A stretch of DNA of 64,000 bases from Sporobacter termitidis DSM 10068 (GTDB taxonomy: Bacteria > Bacillota > Clostridia > Oscillospirales > Oscillospiraceae), in the NCBI RefSeq assembly GCF_900130065.1, contig NZ_FQXV01000001.1:340572-404571 (forward strand). The letters are read 5' to 3'. The position numbers and the translations under genes are program-made. Positions within the stretch are counted from its first letter, which is position 1; each line of letters opens with the position of its first letter. The notes beneath the pieces are model-generated. The model saw only the letters and a list, made by a program, of their open reading frames with translations. It was not told where the DNA came from and searched no databases. Shown here piece by piece: positions 45,200-54,172 of the stretch.

Positions 45200-46858
45200 A
45201 TGAAAAAAATTTTTGCATTACTACTGGCACTCGTGATGGCCCTGACGCTGTTCGCCTGCGGCACCAATAACGGTTCCGCAACACCCAGCGCAAGCGCATC
45301 GGACGGTTCCGCCGCCCCCGCCACAGGCGCCAAACAGCTCGTCGCGCAGATCGGCCCCGATCCCGAGACGATTGACCCGGCCCTGAACACCTCGATCGAC
45401 GGCGGAAGTTACATTCTGTATGCCTTCGATTGCCTGCTGAACGTCGACAAGGACAATAAGATTGTCGCCGGCTCCGCGGAAAAATGGGAACCCAGCGCAG
45501 ACGGCCTGAAATGGACGTTCCATCTGCGCAGCGGCCTGAAATGGTCCGACGGCTCGGCCCTGACAGCCAAGGACTTCGTCTACAGCTGGAAGCGCGTTGC
45601 CGATCCCAAAACAGCCGCCCCATACGCTCAGACCGTGCTGGGCATGGTCAAGGGCTTCGATGAGGCGTCCGCCGGCGATGTCGATAAGCTGGCCGTCACC
45701 GCGCCCGACGACAACACCCTGGTCGTCGAGCTGGCGCATCCCTGTGCCTATTTCGACAAGCTGGCCGCTTTCCAGGTACTGAGCCCCGTGAACCAGGCCA
45801 CCATTGAAAAGAACGGCGACGCCTGGGCCACAAAGCCTGAAACCTATATCTGCAACGGTCCCTTCTATATCAAAGAGTGGGTCCCCAGCTCCTATATCCT
45901 GTATGCGAAGAACCCCAACTACTGGAATGCTTCCGCTGTCAAGCTCGATACCATGAAGATGCTGCTCATCGAAGATCCTAACGCCGCCTACGTCGCTTAT
46001 CAGACAGGCGAGACCATGATGATCAAGTCCGTCCCCGCCGCGGAGATCCCCGCTCTGAAGGATAAGCCGGACTTCCATCTTGATCCGCTTGAGGCCACCT
46101 ATTACATCTGCCTGAACGACACCCTGCCCCAGTTCTCTGATACCCGCGTCCGTCAGGCTCTGAGCCTGGCCATTGACCGCAACTATGTGGCCGAGACCCT
46201 GATGCAGGGCACATACTCCGCCGCCACCAGCTTTGTCGGCCCGGGCATCTCCGACTGGGACGGCAGCGACTTTATCAACAACGGCAACGGCGGCAAGCCC
46301 TATATCGATAACAGCGACTTCCAGGCAAACCTTGCCAAGGCCAAGCAGCTGCTGACCGACGCCGGCTACCCCGACGGCAAAGGCTTCCCGGCAATCACCT
46401 ACTCTATCAATGACCAAGGTTACCACAAGATCGTCGCTCAATATATCCAGCAGGCCTGGAAAGAGCTCGGCCTCACGGTCAACGTGGACGTCGTCGAGTG
46501 GGCCTCCTTCCTCCCGCAGCGCCGCGCCGGCGATTATGAGGTCAGCCGTAACGGCTGGGTGCTCGACTACAACGACCCCTCCAACCTTCTGGAGATTCTG
46601 ATGACCGGCAACGGTAACAACGACGCCAAATATTCGAGCACGCAGTATGACGAGCTGATGAACAAGGCCGCCGCAGAGGCCGACCCCAAGACGCGCTCCG
46701 GCTACCTCCACCAGGCCGAGGACGTCCTGATGGCCGACATGGGCACCATCCCCCTGGCCTTCCAGAACGAGTTCTCTCTGCAAAACGACAAGATCACCGG
46801 CTCCTGGCACTCCCCGTCCGGCCTCTGGTACTTCCAGTTTGCGGACATTGCCGGCTGA
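45200..46858 (+). CDS. oppA: Oligopeptide-binding lipoprotein OppA
   Basis: A 552-residue extracytoplasmic binding protein (SBP family 5). Signal peptide with lipobox LFAC (Cys 20), a Ser/Ala-rich linker, and the family pattern PETIDPALNTS, AEKWEPSADGLKWTFHLR, LKWSDGSALTAKDFVYSWKR. The whole protein resembles OppA of Gram-positive bacteria. It lies 155 bases after oppF with its own GGAGGAA; a separate or internal promoter is likely, since binding proteins are needed in excess. Confidence 0.95.
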   Translation: MKKIFALLLALVMALTLFACGTNNGSATPSASASDGSAAPATGAKQLVAQIGPDPETIDPALNTSIDGGSYILYAFDCLLNVDKDNKIVAGSAEKWEPSADGLKWTFHLRSGLKWSDGSALTAKDFVYSWKRVADPKTAAPYAQTVLGMVKGFDEASAGDVDKLAVTAPDDNTLVVELAHPCAYFDKLAAFQVLSPVNQATIEKNGDAWATKPETYICNGPFYIKEWVPSSYILYAKNPNYWNASAVKLDTMKMLLIEDPNAAYVAYQTGETMMIKSVPAAEIPALKDKPDFHLDPLEATYYICLNDTLPQFSDTRVRQALSLAIDRNYVAETLMQGTYSAATSFVGPGISDWDGSDFINNGNGGKPYIDNSDFQANLAKAKQLLTDAGYPDGKGFPAITYSINDQGYHKIVAQYIQQAWKELGLTVNVDVVEWASFLPQRRAGDYEVSRNGWVLDYNDPSNLLEILMTGNGNNDAKYSSTQYDELMNKAAAEADPKTRSGYLHQAEDVLMADMGTIPLAFQNEFSLQNDKITGSWHSPSGLWYFQFADIAG

Positions 46859-47155
46859 TAATTCTGCCTGATCATAGAAAACAGAGGCTGCCCAAAGGGG
46901 CGTTTCAATAGGGAAGCTTATTGAACCATACCCCCAAACCGATACCGGAAAAGCAAGAGAGAGGCCTTTCCCGCAAGGGATAGCGCCTCTCTACTTGTCT
47001 TGAGTGTGTAAAAAAGATGCCGTACACGTCTGGTATCCCCTTGGCGAAGCCTATATTTCCATAAAGTCGCCTGGATAGGCCTTTTTTAGTCGATTTGGTG
47101 CCTACTTTTGCATTACAATTCAAGTTAATAGTAAAAATATTATCAGCAAATTAGG
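46859..47155. repeat. Intergenic hairpin and dispersed-repeat sequence
   Basis: No gene is clear. A large hairpin has arms AGAGAGGC (46958-46965) and GCCTCTCT (46985-46992) with a TCCC/GGGA inner stem. Next to it, 46996-47022 (TGTCTTGAG...AAAAAAGATGCCG) is repeated with four differences at 49072-49098. A 72-codon minus-strand frame (46905-47123) covers both; its peptide has no known domain. It looks like a decayed dispersed element downstream of oppA. Confidence 0.45.
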
Positions 47156-47710
47156 TTAGCGTGATACAAGGTGCTTGGTGTATGGTTCCAGCAAAAACAT
47201 AAGCTGCTCAGTAATTTCCTGAACATTGCAGGGCATAGAATTATTGATCCACCATTCCAATACACCAATAAACCCGGAAGTCAAAAAATGAGTGGTTACA
47301 TCATTTGAAAGAGCTTTGTTTTCCGACTTTATACCGATAACCTCGGTAACCGTTTGCGCAATAATGGCATATAAGCGGCTGCGGAAAAATCCAAATCCCT
47401 CATTGCTAAGAAGCAACTTGTATATTGTAAAATTTTTCTCCAAATATTCAAATATGCTTTGAAATGCACTTGCGTTTAGATTGGTATCAGCACTATTGGC
47501 ACAGTGATGTAATAGCAGCTCAACATATGTTTCAATGCACTTGTCAAGCAAGTCGAATTTATCCACGTAATGCAGATAAACGGTTCCTCGGTTGATGTTC
47601 GCGCGTTCGGCAATGTCATTGATGGTTATTTTTTCAAATCCTTTTTCAGCCAAAAGGTCGATGAAAGTATTCATAATCAGCTGCCTTGTTTTTTGTATTC
47701 TTCTATCCAC
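47156..47710 (-). CDS. TetR-family transcriptional regulator
   Basis: A 184-residue TetR-type repressor. The N-terminal helix-turn-helix is IQKTRQLIMNTFIDLLAEKG, TINDIAERANINRGTVYLHY and DLLDKCIE, with a TetR_C-like ligand domain behind. It is divergent from the reductase gene at 47869, and the intergenic region holds matching palindromes, so it likely represses both. AT-rich codon use. Confidence 0.92.
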   Translation of the reverse strand: MDRRIQKTRQLIMNTFIDLLAEKGFEKITINDIAERANINRGTVYLHYVDKFDLLDKCIETYVELLLHHCANSADTNLNASAFQSIFEYLEKNFTIYKLLLSNEGFGFFRSRLYAIIAQTVTEVIGIKSENKALSNDVTTHFLTSGFIGVLEWWINNSMPCNVQEITEQLMFLLEPYTKHLVSR

Positions 47711-47748
47711 AAAGTTTCCCTCCAGATATTCAACAAGTCAGCGCAATG

Positions 47749-47843
47749 TGTTGAGTTATCAACAGTTGGAACAACTGTAACTATTGAAATTCTCTCCACA
47801 ATCAGTATGCTAAGAGTATCAAACACGTGTTGAGAAGTCAACA
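47749..47843. promoter_or_regulatory. TetR operator palindromes
   Basis: Two sites of the form TGTTGA-N4-TCAACA at 47749-47764 and 47828-47843, plus ACAGTTG-GAA-CAACTGT at 47762-47778 overlapping the first. The first pair lies upstream of the tetR start, the second just before the reductase ribosome site. Two identical palindromes in a divergent region are good candidates for repressor operators. Confidence 0.7.
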
Positions 47844-47868
47844 GGTGTTCATTCCCGGAGGATGCTTT

Positions 47869-48801
47869 ATGAAAATACTATTTTTTGGCCGCGGTACTAT
47901 AGGAACTCAGTACGCCTGGGCGTTTGAAAATGCGGGCCATACCGTTGAGTTTTATGTTCGCGAAGGCAGGAAGGCACAATACGGCTCATATGTAAACTTG
48001 GAAATATGGGACGCAAGGCGAAGCAAAAAAGATCGGATAGTCAAAGAAAAATGGCCTATTGTAATGCATGAAGAAATAAACGAAAATCACGGCTATGACC
48101 TCATTTTTATGAGCGTCAACCCAGAGCAGGTATCAAGTGCGGTAAAGTACCTCGCGCCGCGAGTTGGAAATGCGACGGTTCTTTTTTTTAATAACTTTTG
48201 GCGAGACCCTCAATCAGCTGTTCAGCCGATTCCGCTCAGTCAAATTGTTTATGGCTTCCCCGGTGCCGGCGGCGGGTTTGAAGGAAACACTCTTTACGGC
48301 GGGCTTTACAAGACAGTTCAGTTTGGAACATTTGAACCCGAGCCAACCAAAAGAGATTTAGAGGTCCGCAAGCTTTTTGTTGAGGCAGGCTTTAAGATAA
48401 TGGTTCAAAAGGATGTTAAAAGTTGGCTCTGGAATCACTTCGCGTTCAACGCTGCAATGGAAGTCGAAGTATTAAAAAGCGGCAGTTTTGAAAAAGTAAT
48501 TTCTTCACGCGAAGCGCTCGATGGATTAAGCCGGAACTTGAAAGAAATGATCCCTGTTTTGAAAGCAAAGGGCTCAAAACTTGATTTTTTGACAAATGTA
48601 TTGAGCGGCCTGCCGCCGAAAGTCGTTAGTTTTCTTACGAGTCACGTTGTTTTTTCTCCGAAAAGCATGTCCTATGCGCTTGTGGCGCATAACCACTTTA
48701 AAGTTGGCTATGCCGTACAGGAAGTTATTACAGATGCCAGAAAGTACGGAATAAAGGCACCACGGCTTTACGATGTAGAAAGCTTAATTACAGAACAGTG
48801 A
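47869..48801 (+). CDS. Ketopantoate reductase (ApbA/PanE) family protein
   Basis: A 310-residue NAD(P)-dependent reductase of the ApbA/PanE fold: FFGRGTIGTQYAWAFENAGH is the Rossmann loop; SVNPEQVSSAVKYLAP and GFPGAGGGFEGN follow; the C-terminal helical domain contains WLWNHFAFNAAMEVE. It is too divergent for pantothenate synthesis to be assumed and is controlled by an adjacent TetR, so it may act on another 2-keto acid or a xenobiotic. The ATG at 47869 has GGAGG in front. Confidence 0.85.
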   Translation: MKILFFGRGTIGTQYAWAFENAGHTVEFYVREGRKAQYGSYVNLEIWDARRSKKDRIVKEKWPIVMHEEINENHGYDLIFMSVNPEQVSSAVKYLAPRVGNATVLFFNNFWRDPQSAVQPIPLSQIVYGFPGAGGGFEGNTLYGGLYKTVQFGTFEPEPTKRDLEVRKLFVEAGFKIMVQKDVKSWLWNHFAFNAAMEVEVLKSGSFEKVISSREALDGLSRNLKEMIPVLKAKGSKLDFLTNVLSGLPPKVVSFLTSHVVFSPKSMSYALVAHNHFKVGYAVQEVITDARKYGIKAPRLYDVESLITEQ

Positions 48802-48832
48802 GCAGATCCAAGAAAAAAGGACAAGACGAAAA

Positions 48833-48876
48833 GACCTCCTATCGTAGAATAGTAATTACGACAGGAGGTCCTGTTT
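48833..48876 (+). terminator. Terminator of the reductase gene
   Basis: GACCTCCT (48833-48840) and AGGAGGTC (48863-48870), with an inner CGTA/TACG pair, followed by CTGTTTT. Confidence 0.8.
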
Positions 48877-48960
48877 TGTTGTGGGATAATGCAACTATTT
48901 ATTCGATTAGATGTATTTAATTCGAAGAAACCTTGAAATATCCACATTTCACTTAGATGT

Positions 48961-49095
48961 CATCTTTTTTATATCCTCAAGGGTCTCAATACTTATGGCT
49001 ATTGCTAATGTGCTTAAAACCATTTATTTCCAATGCTTGACGTACGTTGAAGCAAGCAACAGCACTCTGTATGTCTTGAGGATACAAAAAAGATG
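48961..49095. repeat. MITE-like inverted-repeat element
   Basis: Terminal repeats of 21 bases at 48961-48981 and 49075-49095 are inverted with one mismatch and enclose 93 bases without a gene. The right end is also found as a solo copy at 46996-47022. A 135-base element with terminal inverted repeats is like a miniature transposable element; no target duplication is evident. The rest of 48877-49145 holds nothing recognisable. Confidence 0.55.
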
Positions 49096-49145
49096 CCGCT
49101 TGAAGCTGTCACCCCTTTGGTAGCACAGGAACCTTGGTCCAACCC

Positions 49146-50159
49146 TTATTTCGTATTTAAAAGATCAACGATCTCCTTGTTTATCACTCCGGGATTGCTC
49201 CAATGAACAGCATGGTTCGCACCATCAACAATAATTTGTTTGCTGTCGGTTGACCACTCTAGCAGCCTTAATTGTTCTCCCGCACTTTCGGGATAACTAT
49301 TGAGATATTCAGAGGTGATTATTCTAAGCGGTATATCGCCCAAATATCCATTGGACAGTACTGTAAAAGCGTTTTCTTCTTTTCTGTTCCCCTCATCGAC
49401 TTGATTGCGATTATTAAAAGTTCTCAAAAATAATGCCCTGTCGAGTTTCTTTAATTGTTCGGGGGCTAATTCAAAGCCACTTCTGCCTGTTGACATCGGG
49501 GTTGCGGAATAAGGATATACTGTATGGAACAACGTTCTTATTATTCCTGTTTTGTTTGCTAAAGAAATTGTGCCTTTGAATATTGCTGTTCGAGCAAAAG
49601 CAAAATCGAATGCCCTTGGCATGTCAACATACATATCCGGGTTTGAACCATCTATCAAAACAACGCCCTTTACTTCATCTTTATAGAGTTGGGCAAACCG
49701 AATAGCCTCCAATGAAGCTATGGAGTGTGCCACTAAAATGTAAGGAGGCTTTTCGCCCGACAACACTAATGCACCGTGAATTTCCTTTGTTATCGTATCA
49801 ATATCTCTTGGGGCATTTGTAACATCGCTCCATCCATACCCCGGCTTATCGTATACTGCCACTCTTGCCTGTTTTTCAATCTCACTATACAGTGGGTAAA
49901 AATCAACATATCCGCTTGGCATTTGAAAACCGACACCAAACACTACCGTCGCATCCCCGGTCCCGTCCGCCCAAATATGCATATTGTGGCCATCCACATT
50001 AATTAACTTACCAACCGGTTGATATTCTTTGTTGTCAACGTATTCACCAATTTGCTCATAGGCAATTCCAAGTAATAGTACTATAAAAATGGTTAACAGT
50101 ATTTTTATCCTTAATTTAACCGGTTTTCTCTTTTTATCTGTTTTTATTGGTAATTCCAT
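49146..50159 (-). CDS. Alpha/beta hydrolase, membrane-anchored
   Basis: A 337-residue hydrolase with one N-terminal membrane helix (about 17-33), the rest predicted outside. The nucleophile elbow is VAHSIAS (Ser 146), where the usual first Gly is Ala; the catalytic His is probably in GANHAVHWSNPG near the C-terminus. The substrate is unknown. AT-rich, in the same patch as the PadR/FtsW pair upstream, separated from it by 70 bases. Confidence 0.82.
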   Translation of the reverse strand: MELPIKTDKKRKPVKLRIKILLTIFIVLLLGIAYEQIGEYVDNKEYQPVGKLINVDGHNMHIWADGTGDATVVFGVGFQMPSGYVDFYPLYSEIEKQARVAVYDKPGYGWSDVTNAPRDIDTITKEIHGALVLSGEKPPYILVAHSIASLEAIRFAQLYKDEVKGVVLIDGSNPDMYVDMPRAFDFAFARTAIFKGTISLANKTGIIRTLFHTVYPYSATPMSTGRSGFELAPEQLKKLDRALFLRTFNNRNQVDEGNRKEENAFTVLSNGYLGDIPLRIITSEYLNSYPESAGEQLRLLEWSTDSKQIIVDGANHAVHWSNPGVINKEIVDLLNTK

Positions 50160-50227
50160 TTAGCTATTTCCTTACTTTTTCGCAATAGTATCTCCTATGA
50201 TTAAAAGTTAATCATAAACTTGCCTTT

Positions 50228-51496
50228 TCAAGCTTTATAAATCTGCCGCCATTGTTGGCCCTGCCTTTGTGTTTTAGGCAATAAATTATTCCTTCTCCAC
50301 ACTGCCAATATAGTCCCAACCAGAACCATATTTACAATGTATCCCGTACCGCCATAGGAAACAAAAGGCATACTCATTCCTGTTAGCGGTATTAAGTTGA
50401 AATTAAGCAAAATATTGATCGTAAACTGGGCCGACAAGGCCATACCGGCTGACAGCGACAAATAGAACCCGTAATCATTTTTAATCCTTTTGGAGGTTAT
50501 AAATATTCTGATGATAAATAATGTTATCGTGGCAAGCAGCGTAATTCCAACTGCCCATCCAAAGATTAAAATTATGTTGATTAATACATAATCGGTTGTC
50601 ATAGCCGGCATAGAGCTTAAAAATTCACGACCGCTTACAACTGTATTCATGCCCCCAAACCATTGTGAAACCGCAAACCAACTATCCGAAATAACCTGTT
50701 GATTTGGTGTGATTGAAAAAACACAAAACAGAGATGCTATGCCGAAGCTAAACAAGGATATGGACTGAGATTTTTTGCTTCCTCCAAAATCATTTCGTAC
50801 AACTGCAACTAAAACTAAGACCGAATAAGTTATTGCCAGAACCACCATACCACTGGTATTAGATACTGTTATCATTGCGATAAATGAGAATATTCCCCAT
50901 AGGCCTAATTTAATGATGGCATAGAACCCTTGACCATGATATTTTTCAACAAACCCTGCAAATGCTATTACAAACAGGACAACGGCATATTCGCTGGAAA
51001 GATTAATTCCGGCTATACTCAGAAATGACCTGCCATTCACTTCATCGCCCGTAATAAGTGACATGCCAATCATAATCATTGCCATGCAATATATTGGAAG
51101 CGAAAATTTTTTCAATTTTGTGTAATCGAAGAAATAAATGCCGAGCATCGCCAAAATTCCTATTCCGTCTAATATTAAGTACCGGGAAAAATTAAGAAAG
51201 GAATATCCTTGATGATGACTGCTTGCATACATAGCAATACCACCGATTGCAGTTATAGCTGCAATAAGTCCGATAATTGACCACTCTGTTTTCGGTTTGT
51301 GCTGTTGATTTAGATTTTCACCGATTTCAAAGCTGTTGCCCATTTGCAAAACTGCCTGTTCAACTCCAATATCTTCGGCAGCTTCCAAAATATGCTCTGT
51401 TAACTCTGCCCGGATTTCATGATGTATTTTCTTGTATTTAATATGACTGCACACATCATCTAAAAAGTCAGTTATTCTCTCATTCAAAGCTAACAC
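50228..51496 (-). CDS. FtsW/RodA/SpoVE-like membrane protein with N-terminal prefix domain
   Basis: A 422-residue protein. Residues 1-65 form a soluble helical prefix domain (ITDFLDDVCSHIKYKK, HEIRAELTEHI) of the kind found in permeases controlled by PadR regulators. The rest has about ten membrane helices and the FtsW/RodA signature NLIPLTGMSMPFVSYGGTGYI. Canonical members are peptidoglycan glycosyltransferases; whether this one is active is unclear. It starts with GTG overlapping the padR-like gene by 17 bases. Confidence 0.83.
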   Translation of the reverse strand: MLALNERITDFLDDVCSHIKYKKIHHEIRAELTEHILEAAEDIGVEQAVLQMGNSFEIGENLNQQHKPKTEWSIIGLIAAITAIGGIAMYASSHHQGYSFLNFSRYLILDGIGILAMLGIYFFDYTKLKKFSLPIYCMAMIMIGMSLITGDEVNGRSFLSIAGINLSSEYAVVLFVIAFAGFVEKYHGQGFYAIIKLGLWGIFSFIAMITVSNTSGMVVLAITYSVLVLVAVVRNDFGGSKKSQSISLFSFGIASLFCVFSITPNQQVISDSWFAVSQWFGGMNTVVSGREFLSSMPAMTTDYVLINIILIFGWAVGITLLATITLFIIRIFITSKRIKNDYGFYLSLSAGMALSAQFTINILLNFNLIPLTGMSMPFVSYGGTGYIVNMVLVGTILAVWRRNNLLPKTQRQGQQWRQIYKA

Positions 51497-51818
51497 CCCC
51501 GATCACCTTATTAACGGCGTTGCTATAAACGCTCCACTCTTTTTTCTTATCATCAAGTAATGTTCGTCCAATTTTTGTAATTTTGTAATATTTCCGCTTA
51601 CGACCTGAATCAGCATCCACCCAATAGGCATCAATATAATTGTTATTTTCCAAAAAATGCAATAGCGGATAGAGTGTTCCTTCTTTCAAATCAAACGTTC
51701 CGTCCGAATGAGCTTTAAGTTCTGCTGCTATTTTATACCCATACATATCTTCATTTTTGAGCAGGCTCAAAATAAGCATTGTCGTACTGCCCTTTAGTAA
51801 TTCCTTGTCAACTTTCAT
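51480..51818 (-). CDS. PadR-family transcriptional regulator
   Basis: A 112-residue PadR: LLKGSTTMLILSLLKNEDMYGYKI, then the winged helix KEGTLYPLLHFLENNNYIDA and RKYYKITKIGRTLL. The ATG at 51818 has GGGAG eight bases upstream. It is the first gene of a unit with the FtsW-like protein, the common arrangement in which PadR controls a membrane stress protein. A strong palindrome upstream is its likely own operator. Confidence 0.92.
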   Translation of the reverse strand: MKVDKELLKGSTTMLILSLLKNEDMYGYKIAAELKAHSDGTFDLKEGTLYPLLHFLENNNYIDAYWVDADSGRKRKYYKITKIGRTLLDDKKKEWSVYSNAVNKVIGGVSFE

Positions 51819-51829
51819 CATTTTCTCCC

Positions 51830-51867
51830 TATACATAGATATACTATACATATTATATCTATGTATA
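51830..51867. promoter_or_regulatory. Putative PadR operator
   Basis: A perfect 14-base inverted repeat, TATACATAGATATA (51830-51843) and TATATCTATGTATA (51854-51867), 10 bases apart, directly in front of the padR start. It contains the ATGT...ACAT half-sites typical of PadR sites. Confidence 0.7.
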
Positions 51868-51967
51868 AGATATAATAGAAAACTTTCTTCTTGTCAATAC
51901 CTGTTTATAATAAAAATTCAAATTCTCTCTATCAACGCAATTCACTCCGCTTGCGCTTTGAATAGAC

Positions 51968-52008
51968 AAAAAAAGATGCCGGCAAGACCTAGTAGGGCCT
52001 TGCCGGCA
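51968..52008 (-). terminator. Terminator of the chemoreceptor gene
   Basis: On the minus strand TGCCGGCAAG and CTTGCCGGCA (51999-52008 with 51977-51986) form a 10-bp stem followed by TC and seven T (complement of 51968-51974). Confidence 0.92.
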
Positions 52009-52063
52009 AAGGGACGGCCATAGCTTCAAAAAAGCTATGATATTTGGAATTCATTATATCACA

Positions 52064-54130
52064 TCAGTATTTGCCGTAATCGCTGTCATCGGTATAGCGG
52101 ACGGCGCGCGCGGGCAGCGCGGCGCCTTTTTTGTCGGCGAGCTGGATGGGCGCGTCCTCCAGCCGGATTCCCTGAAAGCTGCCCTTGAGCCTGAAGCGTT
52201 TGACCTGATCTCTCAGGAAATCTGCCTGAGAGGACAGCTCCTCGCTGGCGGCGGCGCTTTCCTCCGAGGTGGCGGTGTTCGCCTGGACGACCGCGTTGAC
52301 CTGATTGAGCGCCTGATTGATCTGCGAGATACCGGTGGACTGCTCGACTGAGGAGGCGGCAATGTTGCCGACGAGTTGGGCGGCCTTGTCGATATCGTCG
52401 ACGATCCTGTTGAGCGAAACCGCCGTTTCATTGGCGATCTTTGTGCCCTCCTCCACTTTTCTGATGGAGCTTTCGATCATTTCCGTCGTTTCCTTGGCGG
52501 CGTTCGCCGACCGGGCCGCGAGGCTTCTGACTTCCTCCGCCACAACGGCGAAGCCTTTGCCGTGCTGTCCGGCTCTGGCCGCCTCCACCGCCGCGTTAAG
52601 GGCTAGAATATTTGTCTGGAAGGCGATATCGTCGATCACCTTGATGATCTTTGAAATGCTGCCGGAGGAGGCGTTGATCCCGTCCATGGCGTAAAGCATG
52701 TCCTGCATCTGCTTTTTGCCGACGTCGGCGGTCGTTTTGGCGCGCTCGGCCAGCGTATTGGCATTGCCGGCGTTATCCGCGTTCATATGTGTGATGGAGG
52801 CGATATCCTCGATGGAGGCCGTCAGCTGTTCCAGCGAGCTGGCCTGCTCCGTGGCCCCCTGCGACAGCGTCATGCTGGATTCCGAGACGGCGCGCGCGCC
52901 CGTGGCGACCTGATCCGTGGCCGTGCTGATATTCGTCAGCACCTCGTTGTTCTTCTCGATCAGCTCTCCCAGTTTTATACCGAGGATGTCGTGCTCGGAC
53001 CGCACGGGGATTTGAACGGTCAGATCTCCCGCCGCGACCTCTTCCACGCCCCTTACCTGCGTCCTGATCGTGTCGATCATCTGCTGGAACGACGTGGACA
53101 GGGCGCCGATTTCATCATGCGACGTGATCTCGATATTGACGTCGACATCGCCCAGGGCGAGACGGTCTGACACGTCCACCAGCTTCTTGATCGGCCTGAC
53201 GACGATCCTTTTTATTACCAGAATCGTGGCGGTCACGCTGATGGCGATAAAGAGCACCGTTATGCCGGCGGTGAGATAAAGCAGCGCGCTGATGCCCGAG
53301 AAGAACTCGGCTTTCGGCGCCGTCAGCCCGATGGACCACTGCGTGTCCGGTATCGGCGCGTAAGCGATCACCTTGCCGGCCCCGTCATATGTATACGTCC
53401 CGTAGCCGGACGCCCCGCTTATCATCGTCTGAACGACGTCGGCCAGCTGCTGCAGCCCGGCGTCCTGCTTGGCGTCCTCAATGATATTGTCGGCATTGAC
53501 GACCTTATCCGCGTCGGGATGCGCGATCGTCACGCCGGCGCTGTTGACAATGAAGGAATACCCCGTATTGCCGACCTTGATGTCATTGGACATATCGGTA
53601 ATGGCGGACGCGTCATGGGCGATCATCAGAACGCCGACGATTCTGTCTCCGGCATCCTTGATCGGTGCCGCGGTCACGGATACCATCTTGTTGTCGACCT
53701 TGCTCAAAATAGGATCGGTGACGGTTGTCGTCCCGTTGATAGCCGCCTTAAAATAATCGCGTTCGGAGATATCGGCCTGCGTCCCATTGCCGAAATTGGC
53801 GTTTCCGGTTTTGTCCGCCACAGCCATGCTCATATAACCCATTTGCTTAATGAGCGCCTCGACAAGCGGCTTTTGTTTGGCCCAGCTCATGGATTTCATA
53901 TCGCTGCCGGCGGCAATCAGCTCCGCTTCTGTTTTCATGGAGGTGATCTTTGTGGACATCAGCGTCGCCGCGGAATGTGCGCTGTTATTCAGATCATTTT
54001 CAATTAAATCCGTCATGGCGTTCGATGCGCTCAGATACGAAACGAACCCGACGACGCATAATCCGGCGATCATCAGCAGAATCATCGCTGCCGAAATCTT
54101 CGCGGAGAGTTTCCTGCTTTTTGTTTGCAT
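52064..54130 (-). CDS. Methyl-accepting chemotaxis protein
   Basis: A 688-residue chemoreceptor: transmembrane helix near 12-32, an extracytoplasmic dCache domain (about 35-280; NANFGNGTQADISERDYFKA is typical), a second helix near 285-308, HAMP (RIVVRPIKKLVDVSDRLALG) and the long cytoplasmic coiled coil with the hairpin tip RAGQHGKGFAVVAEEVRSLA. It should sense a small extracellular ligand. cheW is directly upstream on the same strand; no cheA is in the window. Confidence 0.96.
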   Translation of the reverse strand: MQTKSRKLSAKISAAMILLMIAGLCVVGFVSYLSASNAMTDLIENDLNNSAHSAATLMSTKITSMKTEAELIAAGSDMKSMSWAKQKPLVEALIKQMGYMSMAVADKTGNANFGNGTQADISERDYFKAAINGTTTVTDPILSKVDNKMVSVTAAPIKDAGDRIVGVLMIAHDASAITDMSNDIKVGNTGYSFIVNSAGVTIAHPDADKVVNADNIIEDAKQDAGLQQLADVVQTMISGASGYGTYTYDGAGKVIAYAPIPDTQWSIGLTAPKAEFFSGISALLYLTAGITVLFIAISVTATILVIKRIVVRPIKKLVDVSDRLALGDVDVNIEITSHDEIGALSTSFQQMIDTIRTQVRGVEEVAAGDLTVQIPVRSEHDILGIKLGELIEKNNEVLTNISTATDQVATGARAVSESSMTLSQGATEQASSLEQLTASIEDIASITHMNADNAGNANTLAERAKTTADVGKKQMQDMLYAMDGINASSGSISKIIKVIDDIAFQTNILALNAAVEAARAGQHGKGFAVVAEEVRSLAARSANAAKETTEMIESSIRKVEEGTKIANETAVSLNRIVDDIDKAAQLVGNIAASSVEQSTGISQINQALNQVNAVVQANTATSEESAAASEELSSQADFLRDQVKRFRLKGSFQGIRLEDAPIQLADKKGAALPARAVRYTDDSDYGKY

Positions 54131-54172
54131 TTATTGCTACCCCTAACTGTTATTCTCTGTCTCTTTATCTTT

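Noticed and set aside
45221-46810. 529-codon minus-strand open frame opposite oppA
   Set aside because: Antisense shadow of a high-GC gene; the plus strand encodes a clear binding lipoprotein.
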